A DNA stretch of 64,000 nt from Oreohelix idahoensis (Eukaryota; Mollusca; Gastropoda; Stylommatophora; Oreohelicidae): assembly GCA_024509875.1 (NCBI GenBank), contig JAMPIV010006380.1, positions 1 to 64,000 on the forward strand, given 5' to 3'. The notes beneath the pieces were generated by a model. That model was not told the origin of the DNA and did not search any database. It saw only the letters and a list, made by a program, of their open reading frames with translations. A program made the position numbers and the translations under genes. Below are positions 26,501 to 38,500 of this stretch, piece by piece. Position 1 is the first letter of the stretch; every line of letters begins with the position of its first letter.

Positions 26501-29500
26501 ACAATTGTCTGCTTCACCACTGTGCACATGTGGATTAAACGAACAAACTGCTGAGCATGTTCTACGGGATTGTCCTCTGCACGACCAGTTAAGAAAGATA
26601 TACTGGCCCAATGACTCAACACTAAACTCAAAGCTGTATGGAGCTAAAGAGGAACTCCAGACAACGGTCAAGTTCATCATGAGAACTCATCTGACGGTGT
26701 AAACATCAAAGATGCGATCGCAAGAAGAAGATTCTACAACCAAGAATCTGGAGATGGCCTGACCAGCACTTAAGAGATGGCGTAGTAGAAAGGATTGCTT
26801 TAGTTGACTGCAAAGAAAATAATGGTGGCCACACATCTGTGTTGCATTCTTGTGAGTATTACATGTATAACAGAGGGCTGTGGTGTATATCATACTCCAG
26901 TCATCATAAAACTTAGAACATATTGAAGGATTGTTTAACAAAACTGTATTATGCAATGAAGTGTTAAAAATCCATTTTATCCTAATTTTTTTTCTTAGTT
27001 AAACAAAATGGTTACACAACGCAACCACCGTCCTTTTCAGGGCGAACGAGGAAGAAGAAGAACAAAATGGTCTTTAAATTTTGTTTTGGAGGGTATAGAT
27101 TCATTTTATTCACAACAATTAATGTGCTAAGACAAAGACTTAAAATAAAAAATAATTTCTCAAGATAATCACCTGTAAACAGTGACCTAAAACATTAAGC
27201 TAGATCAACAGAAGAACAAAGCAATGTATGAACTGAACGTAATCAAATACATACTTTTTTAAGCTTTTATATTTGAAACAAATGCTTTAAAGGTCATAAA
27301 TATATCTTTAACCAATGTAAATGGGAATACATACTCATTATAAAACAGATAAACACACTATCAACCAACGCAAGAAGGCATAAATTTGTAAATTTTTCAT
27401 TACAGCAGCAAAACATACATTATCTCACTAATGCTTTAAAAAAAAATCTCAACCACATACCTTATCAACATACACTGGATCTTCCTTGATTATTCCTTGC
27501 ACTTTAAGCATCTTATAGGCTTCTGTGATCTTGGGCTCATGGCTAAGTCCCCTGTACCAACTGTACAATATTTCGATACACCTCTTCTTAACTTTCTCTG
27601 ATGTTCTGTGCCCCAAATACTGCAAGCAAAATGCAGAATCTTACAAAACTAAATAAAACAGGCAGCTAGTTAATTTTTTTCTATCTGCTTTTCATGCCCT
27701 AAAACATTGTGGGTGTGGACGGATTACTGGTTTCTGATCAAGTGCATTTACTGTGACTTCATAATGTGTTGTTTTTAAAAAATGACCTTCACACCCTCTG
27801 TCCATCTTCTCCTGGTAATCCTATTCCTGGTCACTTTCATATTTTTTAAGGTTATAAGCCTGTACTGTGGGTTGATTTGGTTTTACCCTCACAAGAAGTT
27901 AAACTACCTTATTCTTCGTCTCCCAGTTTATTTTCTCACTAGGACTGTTCCAATGCTGACCTATCTCTGTGTTTCTCACTTGGTCTTTTTTTTTGTATTA
28001 TATTAACTGCCTTTCTCAGACATTTCATCTCACAAGTGGAGATTTTCTTTCTTGCTCTTTACTTAATGTCCAGTTCTTCTTCGTACACTTTCAGACGTCC
28101 AACTTGAATAAGTTTACAGAAAACAGTAGTCAAACTGAGGTTGTTGGTATCTCCTTAGAGTTTGTTCAGGAATGGTACTGGTGGCAGCCATATGTGCTTT
28201 CACTTGTACCATTCCTGAACAAACTCTATGGAGATACCAATGGCAGCCATATGTGCTTTCACTTGTACCATTCCTGAACAAACTCTATGGAGATACCAAT
28301 GGCAGCCATATGTGCTTTCACTTGTACCATTCCTGAACAAACTCTATGGAGATACCAATGGCAGCCATATGTGCTTTCACTTGTACCATTCCTGAACAAA
28401 CTCTATGGAGAATGTGCTTTACTTGTACCATTTCTGAACAAACTCTATGGAGATACCAATACAGCCAATGCTTTCACTTGCAGAACAAACCATATGTGCT
28501 TTCACTTGTACCATTCCTGAACAAACTCTATGGAGATACCAACAACATTAGGCTGATTACTGTTTTCTTTAATTCATTCAAGCTGACATCTGAAAGTGTA
28601 CAAAGAAGACCTCAACACTCAGTAGAGAGCAAGAAAGAAAACCTCAACCTGTGAAATGAAATATCTGAGAAAGTGAAAGGAAGTTCATTACTGACATTGA
28701 CAGCATTATACTGGTATACAATTTTCAATTATCACTTGTTTTTTGTAGCCACTTGGATCTCTGGATGCACCAAGAGCCACTTTTAGCTGATAAGTCTCTT
28801 AACTGTCTTGTTGAATCCTTATTTCAATTCCTCCATCTAATCTTCTAATATCCCATTCTGGTGAACATAGTGAAGAAGAATTGTAACTCTTCTATTTGGG
28901 TGATGAGAAATGTCTTATCTAAATAAAATAACCATTTTGGTGACTAATAATACACAGATGTTACATAATTAAAGCTATCACATAATAAAGCACCCATACC
29001 ACTGCACAGCTGCCAAGCTAATTTTATGTTGGCAAAAGTATTATATCATCCATAATTACATGTAAAGTTATTTTATATAACAATACCCATATTCCTCCAC
29101 TTCTGAGGCACCAGTCATTTCAGGTTGACAAAGTTTTGTATCAGGGCACAACGTTTCAAGTCTCATGGCACTAGCCAGACTAAGCAAATTGGATGCCACT
29201 ATGTTCTGAGAATTACATACACTGGGACATTCAAAAGTGCTAGCTTTCAAAATGAAGAAGATAACCTATGTACACCAAAGAAATGGTTAAATATGATTCG
29301 GTTAACACATGTGTTATCACCGTCTTAAATTGTGTGCTGTTAAAGCTATTTTAAGAAATTGTATTTGATGTATAAAGTATTGAAATTATTCACTATATAT
29401 CTGTCGTACAGAAACATATTAGTTGACACTGTACTAACAACTTACTATGTATGTGCTAGTGAGCTATAATTTTTCTAAGAATTACCTTAGGGGACACAAC

Positions 29501-32500
29501 TTTGATGATTTCATTTAGAAAACGAAACTTTCCAATCTCCTGATGAAAGTATCGTCCGCAGTTCTTCACACAGGCTTCCAAAGTCTGAAAGGAAATGAGT
29601 TGTATTATCACAGTTAACACTTGAGCTGTAATCTAGAGAAGAATAATTAAGGGTCAGAAGAAATTTTTATTTTATTTAGGTGAGTCACTGGAGAGGCCTG
29701 GGGAAATACTATACATACCATCTATATTACATAATAATATTAGTTATAATAAAGATCTGGCAAACTAAAGGTTAAATGATTGTTTAGTGAATGAAGCAGA
29801 AACAGGGGGAAAACAAAAACAGCCCAAGACTACATAAAACAAAATCCAGACATTCTTTAACTTTCTATGTCCTCCAAGCACCTGGCAGGAGCATGCTGGA
29901 TACCCCAATATACCATAAGTGACATTTCAGCAGCTTATTTACTATTTACAGTTAACCTTCACTACGTAACTTTACCTGACCATGTTACACCTTTTTCCAA
30001 ATGTTTACATTACAGTGAGACATTAATACTCACTTCTGTAACAAAATGCAGAAAAAGATCAATATTTCCATGATTTGAGGATTGTAGCACATTATTATTA
30101 TTATTTTTTTTTTAATTTGCTCTTTATTTGTCAACATAACAAGTCACCAAAACCCACAAATCTGTAATAGCAAAATACACTTTTGACCAGATAGCATAAA
30201 TATTTTATTAATAGGATTTACTGCTGCAAGAGAGTGATGTTGGACACCCAAATTCTGTTATTTATTTTGAACTTAAGTATAATACATTATACAGTGAGGC
30301 GGGTTTTTTTTTTTGTGGAGTACAGGTGGCAAAATGGTTACAGAGTTCGCTTCTTGAATCAAAAGGACGGCGGCTCTTAAAACCCTGCTCTTGGGATTAC
30401 CAAGCTGTCACCTACCTCGTAAAAATTGTTATAGGTGAAGTCTCTGACACTTCACTCCCTTATGGCAGCTTCTGCTATGGGAGTAATTCTCTGTGACCAA
30501 AATTTGATGTGTAGCATATCGGGCTAACCTGACAATTACATAGTTTAATTAACTGTTCTCTACGACACAAATTTGATGTGTAGCATATTGGGTTAACCTG
30601 ACAATTACATAGTTGTATAAAACTTCTCTGTGACCACAGTTTGATATGTAGCATATCGGGCTAACCTGACAATTACATAGTTGTATGTAACTGTTCTCTA
30701 CAACCAAAATTTGATGTGTAGCATATTGAGCTTACCTGACAATTACATAGTTGTATGTAACTGTTCTCTACGACCAAAATTTGATGTGTAGCATATTCGG
30801 CTAATCTGACAATTACAAAGTTGTATGCAACTGTTCTCTACGACCAAAATTTGATGTGTAGCATATTGAGCTAACCTGACAATTACATAGTTGTATGTAA
30901 CTGTTCTCTATGACCAAAATTTGATGTGTAGCATACTGAGCTAACTTGACAATTACATAGTTGTATGTAACTGTTCTCTATGACCAAAATCTGATGTGTA
31001 GCATATTGGGCTAACCTGACAATTACATAATTGTATGTAACTGTTCTCTATGACCAAAATTTTATGTGTAGCATATCGGGCTAACCTGACTATTACATAG
31101 TTGTATGTAACTGTTCTCTACGACCAAAATGTTTTGTGTAACACATTGAGCTAACCTGACAATTACATAGTTGTATGTAACTGTTCTCTATGACCAAAAT
31201 TTGATATGTAGCATATTGGGGTAACCTGACAATTACATGGTTGTATCGTAAAACTCAATAGATCACTTACTGTTAGCGCAAACAGGGCTTCTTTCTCTTG
31301 TGGTGACTGTATTTTGTGGGCAAGAAGTCTAGTCGACAACAAAGGACCTTCTAGTTCTGCATTTACTTTCTCACAAAATGCTGTTATCTTATCCCAGTCT
31401 TCTTCCTTCATGGAAGGATCCGTGGCTCGATCTAAACACAATAACGCAAACAGAGTTTTAATCATATATAACCAATTTACTTAAAAGGCAATTAACATCC
31501 AGAGATAAGATTAAACTTTATGGCTAACTCATCATCATCTTTTTCATTCCTCATAAAATATATAATGGCTGCAACTGTCACCTATCACTACTTTTATTTT
31601 GGGCTACCTTCTTTCAGCTTCTTCCAAGAGACTCTAGTTTCTTTGGTTGCCCCTTCTTCAGGTTTTCTTTCGCTGTCCTACTCTTTCCTGTCCCTGTGGG
31701 TTCCAGTTAAGGGCATGCCTGGTTATATTAGTACGTCCTATCCATCTCTACTTTCTCTCTTTAATCTTAAGCTGTACTGGCTGTTACCTCAAAAGTCTGC
31801 ATTTGCTATAATTTCAGATTTATGGCAAATTACAGAGCATATAAGTTAATTAGATGGACAGAGTGTATGAGGCAGGATCTGCCAGATGTTGGAAAAGGGA
31901 TGGTCGAGAACACAGCAACAGATAAAACATCTGATTGCAACCAACTAATTTCAGCTGTACAGTGTTAAAGATCATACTTAATCAAATGACTGTGTTGTTT
32001 TGTTTGCGAGCATGTGTGGGTGTTTTCCCTTTCCTATGCCCTACAATAGTAGATTATTCATACTTGTTATGCTGTAAGATGGTGGTATTGGTATGTGCAT
32101 TTGTGTATGTGCACTTGCTAGCATGTGTTTACGCTTGCATGAAAGCTTGGGATACTTAGGTTAATATTTAGTTTACTTTTAATCTGACATTAGTAATGTG
32201 TATTACTACATCTCTACGAGACCGTTACACTTTCATCGTACCTTCACCAACCATTACACTTCAGTTTTTGTCCTCGTTAAACACTCTTTGGCCATACTGT
32301 TTAGTTCCCTAGGTTTACTTAATGATTTGTTTTCCCCCTTCTCTCAATCTTAATTATTTCTTTAATTCATACTTTAAAAAAAACCTAAATGTGTCCTAGA
32401 GCAGGGAGTAGCAGAGTTGTAAGAGCACTTGCTTCTCGTGGCAAAGAAAAAGTGCTTGAAACCTGGTAGTACTCCAATCTATCCAGCTGTCAATGGGTAC

Positions 32501-35500
32501 CTGACTGCTCTTGAGTTATGGAAGGCAAAGGCAGCAAGGAAGTGAACAGGTCATAAAGCTGAGACCTAGTTAATGAAGTCTCTAACACTTCACTCCCCTA
32601 TGGCAGTATCAGCTCTGGAACAACCTTTATTTATCTTTTAACTATGTCCAACCCCAGAAATTTCCTACCCGTTGAAAAAAAATAAACGACAAATCACAGA
32701 CACAACCAAATAGTTGACTCTGTCGCACAAAGATTTTTAATGCATGTTTATTAATGCATATTTCTTTTTAAATTTTGCCATGGCTTTGTCCAAAAAGAAT
32801 GTAAAAGTTAACACAAGGTTTGAAATGGGAAAAACACTTTCATACACACATTTACCACGAATGAACTCACAACATTACTTGGTGTACCAGACAAACCATT
32901 ATCATACATGTGCTATCAAGGTCTCTGTGTTTTTTGTCAGGTCAAATTGAACAAACAATAAGTTGAATCCCTGATTATAGGGACATAGGTATGATTTTGT
33001 CCAAATGGCTGCCGATTAAGTCGGCACATTTAAATAAAATCCTATCATCATCATCTCAACCCGTAACCCGTCATGGGTCGTAGGGGTGCCATGGTGGAAG
33101 CATTAGCAGACAGGGTCCTCCACTGCTCTCTATCCTCAGCAATGCGTACAAGTGTGGAAAAACCGTGTCCTGCCCATTCTTTGATGTTATCAGCCCAGAA
33201 TTTTCTTTGCCTTCCTCTTCTCCATTCACCTTCGACTGTTCCCTGGAGGATCGTTTTCAAAAGGGAGTCATGACGAGTTACATGCCCAAACCAGGCAAGC
33301 TTTCAACGTTTCACTACTGACAAAAGTGGTTCTTGGTGGCCTGCATAGGTGTTTATCTTCTCTCTAACATAGACATTTGTTTTGTGCTCTTTATAGCAAA
33401 TCCGCAAAATTCTTCTATAACATTTATGCTCGAAAGCCTGAATCCTTCGCTCCGTATCTGCAGTGAGTGTCCAGCCCTCACACCCATACAAGAGAATAGA
33501 TAATACAAGTGATCTGTATAATTTGATCTTCACAGGAAAACTGATGTTACTTTTCCAGATCACATTCAGCCTTGTCATGGCAGCTGAGGCCATCTCAAGT
33601 CTTGTCTTGATTTCTTTACTTGATCTTCCATCACTACATATAGTGGACCCGAGATATTTAAAGGTGTTCTCACGTTTGCCCATTTAACGTAATGTTGGTC
33701 GGAACATGTTTCTTATGGCTATTCACCAATATCTTGCTTTTTTCTATATTAATTTCCATCCCATATGTTCTTGTTACTTTCTCCAGTCTAGAGGTAAGGT
33801 CTTGAAGTTCTGATTCTGTTCCAGCTATCAGATCAATATCATCAGCAAAACGTAGATTGCAAAGAGGTCAGCCTCCAATCAATATGGTTGTTTTATAATC
33901 GTAGAGAGCCTCCTGCATAATATGTTCTAGATATATATTAAAGAGTCTTTTGGCCATTTTTTTGTACTCCATATCTTCTGGCAAATTGTTGTCATGATTT
34001 TTACTATATCTGGTCCTCCATATTTCAAGAGCTCTGCTGGGATATTATCCAAACTCTGTGACTTCCCTCCTTTCATCGAACATATAGCCTCTTCCACTTC
34101 TTCCCGTAATATTGCTGCATTTTCGAGTTCCCTGTTTTCGCACTTAATGTTGTTTAATATGCCATAGTCAGTGTTGAGTTAACAGTTATATAATTCTTTA
34201 CAATATTCTGTCCACCTTCTCATTACAGCTGTTTTTTCATTGAGCAGAGCCCCATTGCTATCTTCTATGACAGTTACCCTGGGCTGTTGGGGTTTTGATA
34301 GTCTTCTTAATGTGTCAAAAGCTGCCTTGCTGTTACCTTTTATTAGCCCCGTATTAATGGACTCACACTGATCAGCTACCCATTTTTCTTTGGCCTGTTT
34401 CATTTTCTTTCTAATATCTTTATTCACCATACTGTATTGCCATGATGCTTCAGGAACCTCTTTCTTAACCTTTTTCATTTCCCACCATGTATCACATAAC
34501 TTCAGAATGTCATCTGTAACCCATGGTTTGTTTATTTTCTTTCTTTTACCAAGTATTTCTGTTGCTGATTCAATGAGCACGTCTTTCATGTTCTCTGTGA
34601 TTGAGTTGATATCATCCTCCAAAAAGTTGAGAGCTGCGAATTTTCCTCCAACAGTTGCCTCAAAGATTCCCGCGATTTCTGGATCTTTCAGTTTGTCTAA
34701 ATTGAATCTTAACTGAGAACATCTGTTTTGATTATAGTTCTTTTTAAGTTTAAGCTTGAGCGTCATCAATACCATGTCGTGATCACTACCAATGTCGGCG
34801 CCAGGAAAAGTCCTAGTCTTGGCTTTATTAATACTGGACTTGAATCTTTTGGATACAAGAATAAAATCAATTTGGCCATGTATCTCAGTTTTCGGGGCAT
34901 GCCACATTGTTCTTCTTGATAACTTATGAGGAAATAGTGTATTTGCAAGGGTTAGTTTATAGTTGCTGGCAAATTCTAGTAGCCTTAGTCCTTGATCGTT
35001 GGTTTCTCCTGTCCCAAATTTCCCCACTGTGCCAGCCCACTGACCGTATGCATCTGGCCCTATTTTAGCATTCCAATCACCTAACACGATGAGAAGATCT
35101 TTCTTTGGAATTTTCTTAATTGTTTCATCCAGATTTTCATAAAATGTATCAATTGCCTCATCCTCATAGTCAGTAGTGGGGGCATATACCTGTATGATGG
35201 AGATGTTCTTTGGATGTGCTGCAATACGTATGGTGATAAGCCTGCTATTTATTGGGGTGCAGCTGATGACAGAGTTCAATCTATCTTTATGTACAATAAA
35301 ACCTACTCCATGCTGATATTTGGACTCATCTCCACTAAACCAAATTTTGTGACAATCATCCGTTATTGATTCACCTAATCCTGTCCATCTGACTTCTGCT
35401 AGGCCCAGGATGTCCCATGAGTATCTAACAAGTTCATGTGTTAGTTCTCTGACTTTTCCACACGCATATAGCGTGCGTACATTCCAAGTTCCAACAACAA

Positions 35501-38500
35501 AACTTTCTCTAGGAAGTTTCAAAACAGGTGTTTGTACCCCATTCGCTGACTTATCACTCTCAAGGGGCAATGAGAGCGCGGTCATTGTTAATCCGGGCCT
35601 CGGCCGATCCGGCATATTATTACTGAGTTGACTTTCCATCATAGCATTTCCTATACACAACCTCATATTAGCCACCTCATACAATCTCCTTACAGACCCC
35701 CCAGAACTACACGGGTGAGTTGTAATTGCAGACAAAAAAGAGGGTGCATGCACAAAACTTACTTCCGCCATTTGGACAGAAAAGTGTCCCCTTACCATTT
35801 CTTTCAAGCCACAACGTGTCCTAAAACTGAACTGACAAAACTTGGTGTACCAGACAAACCATTATCCTGTGTGCTATCACGGTTCCCATGTTTCTGGTCA
35901 GGTCAAATCATACAAACAAGCCTAAACACACTTTTAAGTACACCTGCAGGCTCACATGACTGCAATAGTTCTCTACATATATTGCGTCAAAATGCCAGGA
36001 AAAAGCTAGAACACCTTTCACCCAACCACCCTGGTGGAATGAGGTTGTAGAAAAGGCATGGATAGAAAAGGAAAGAGCGACGAAAGAATGGAGGAAAGCA
36101 CGAAAGCGAAATACATTGAATAATGGAGGGGTTGAAGAGTTGAAGGAGAAAAAACAGAAAGCCACCAACAGGTTCAAGAGCGTCGCAAAGGACCAAGTAT
36201 GGGAGGCCTTCGTGACTCAGGTGGGCACGGAAAAGACCGTACAGAAATTCTGGTCCTAACATCGACGAATGAATAGAAACATATAAGCCAACCCATACCT
36301 AATATTCTGAGCTCCGCGGGAATAAGCCTGAAGACCGATGAAGAGAAAGGACGTGCATTATTCAGTCGGTATATCTCAGACGGATAAAGGTGATAAAGCT
36401 GCCCGTCAAGAGATTAAGAATCGTGTCCTGGAAAATGACATCAGATTCGAGATATATTTCTACCGCATATCTGACGAGGACGTTATGCATACTTTAAAAG
36501 CAAGTAGAAACACTGCCCCGGGTCCTGATGGTGTACAATATCAACACATCAAGCAGTTTGATGACAGAGGTATTACGAATGTAGTGATGGAATAAGAACT
36601 CACTGCACATGTAGACCAATAAAAGTATCATGGGGTAATAATGGAACATTAGCGTACGATGTATATGAGGGTTTCCAGGGTAAACAAGAAACGGTGGCTG
36701 TGGCAATTGACCTAGAGGATGCTTACAACAGTGTTGACTTTGCAGCCTTGATGGACTGTGTAAAGGAATGTGATGTAAACCCATGGCTAACAAGGTGGAT
36801 AGTAGCTGCCTTAACTGAGAGATCAGTTGCATTTCGCTTGGGAACATGGACATCAGAACCACTGCACATTTGCCCAGGATTACTCCAGGGTTCCCCATTA
36901 TCACCGGTGCTGTTTAACATCTATACAGCAAAAATAGCTGCAATCCAATCAACAGGTTTGGGACGAACATTAACTTTTGCCGATGACTTGCTCATTTACA
37001 GGACTGGTTCAGATAGAAATGAAATGGTTAAAAGCATACATGAGACACTTCAAGCAGTTTCTAAATGGTGTGACAAAACCAGCTCCAAGGTCAATCCTAA
37101 CAAAGCATGTGTGCTTTGGTGTTCCTTGAATAACTCCATAATGAAAGCAGATCTTCCAGACAATACTCTAATGGACAGAAAATTGAAAGGCAGAACAAGC
37201 TGAAATACCTTAGAGTAACATTCGATCGTGGGCTATCATATAAGCACCATGTTGATCACATCATACAGAAGTGCAAGAGAGGTCTGGCAGCCCTAAAAAC
37301 AATGGCAGCAGCACACCTGGAGCAGAGACTACTGTTTCTCCTGTATCATCAGCTGGTCTTGTCTGTAATCGAGTATGGCCTGGGAATACTCACGCTGTCA
37401 ATATCAGTGTGAATGACTGGAATGCATTCAAAATGAAGGGATGCATATAGTCTTGGGCTGCACGCATGATACCCTTATTGTGATGATGCGGCACATGCTT
37501 GGATTGCTGTCAATTAGATCCAGATATACGATGGCCCAGGTAAAAGCGTATATGCATGTAACAACAGACAAAAGGCATCCTTTGCATGGGAACATAGCTG
37601 ACATCAAAGGAGCGAGAATAAAGAGGGGGATGTCATGGATGGCACTGGTGGAGGAGACTATTAGACAGGTAACCCCAGTTGAAAGTATATTCAAGGGAGA
37701 AGAGTGGAGTAAGTCAGATGAGAGCTGGATGAACTACCAGCAAGTCATCATCAGCCTTGGTAGAGAATGCAGAACTTGGGCCAATGGGAGAGCAGAGCTG
37801 GAAGTTGATCAGCTTATAAATGATAATGCTGGGGATGATGATGCCATTGTGTACATTGATGGGTCTGTAATCTGAAGTAATAAATTAGGGTGGAGCTTCT
37901 CTGCTAGAGTAAAGGGCAGAACCGTCACTGAACATAGCGGGGCTTACATGATAACAATCTCCAGCATGAGAATGGAGGTAGAGGCAGTTACTGCTGCCTT
38001 AAGATGGCTGTCTGAGACTTTATTAACAAAGGCAGTTATTGTATCAGACTCACAATCCATGCTTCAAAAGGTCCAAAATGGTTGGCTTCGACAAGAATGG
38101 AAAACCTCCATAGAAGCATCAAATCTTCAAGAACTGATATGGATCTACTGTCCTGGTCATACCTGGGTACGTAGCAATGAAAGAGCTGACAGACTAGCTT
38201 CAAGAGCATCCATAAAAGGTGCAATGGCCATGGATAAGGAAGAAATACTGAGGTCGATTCATGTTCGTCTATTAGAAAATGACACTACAATCGATGAATC
38301 ATCAAGGCTAAGATTGCTGGAATTCGGCATCAAATGTAAATCCAGCAGGGATGTACGTTGTTAAGGTATATTTATGTATATTACATATTGGCCCTCGTTC
38401 AGATTTCGTACCAGTCTAAATGTACGCACTTACATATTTATTTTAAGTCAACATGATATATTGTACACTATAAAGTATAATTAGTGAACACGATTATGTG

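Larger units (their letters stand above)
22563..26702 (+). pseudogene. LINE polyprotein EN-RT-RNase H, interrupted
   Basis: The frame starts at ATG 22563, has a TAA at about 22739, then continues with MHWNAEGVNSK, CCIQETHL, AVGDFNSQSWG and, past the nested insert, GGRDHRPIFL (APE endonuclease). RT motifs are YRPISLTGC, DFKQAFDKVW, GVPQGGVISPTLF and YVDDLVLW, with a stop at about 24816. RNase H has AYIDGSATNA, AEVQAL, LTDALSVLQAL and NEKADKLAKKG, i.e. the D, E, D, D set. The C-terminus has CTCGLNEQTAEHVLRDC, a CCHC-like end typical of such LINEs. Several frameshifts and stops inactivate it. Confidence 0.9.
22545..26731 (+). mobile_element. APE/RT/RNase H LINE, near full length, with two nested retroposons
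   Basis: A perfect 12-bp duplication, ATTCTACAACCA, flanks it at 22533-22544 and 26732-26743, and the 3' end is a GCAAGAAGAAG tail. In order it encodes an APE-type endonuclease (22563-23480), reverse transcriptase (about 23500-25270) and RNase H plus a Cys-rich end (25844-26702). It belongs with I/Jockey-type LINEs that carry RNase H and is related to the copy at 39414-42218. Two later insertions (23361-23423 and 25536-25831) interrupt it. It inserted into a Tc1 transposase gene within GGA intron 4. Confidence 0.93.
32959..35839 (-). mobile_element. APE LINE with most of the RT deleted
   Basis: On the minus strand, in order: an intact APE endonuclease frame (35807-34179), the start of the RT linker (LDNIPAELLKYGGPDIVKIM), then a jump near 33950 to the late RT part (RLFNIYLEHIMQEAL, LRFADDID) and the C-terminus. 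The C-terminus is KYLGSTICSDGRSSKEI, LLYGCEGWTL, GEWRRGRQRKFWADNIKEWA. A GATGATGATG run near 33050 marks the 3' UTR. The fingers and palm of RT are missing, so the copy cannot move itself. It lies in GGA intron 1 in the same direction as GGA. Confidence 0.85.

Noticed and set aside
20957..31250. Regularly spaced repeats as a possible CRISPR array
   Set aside because: Units are contiguous minisatellites without unique spacers, in a eukaryotic intron.
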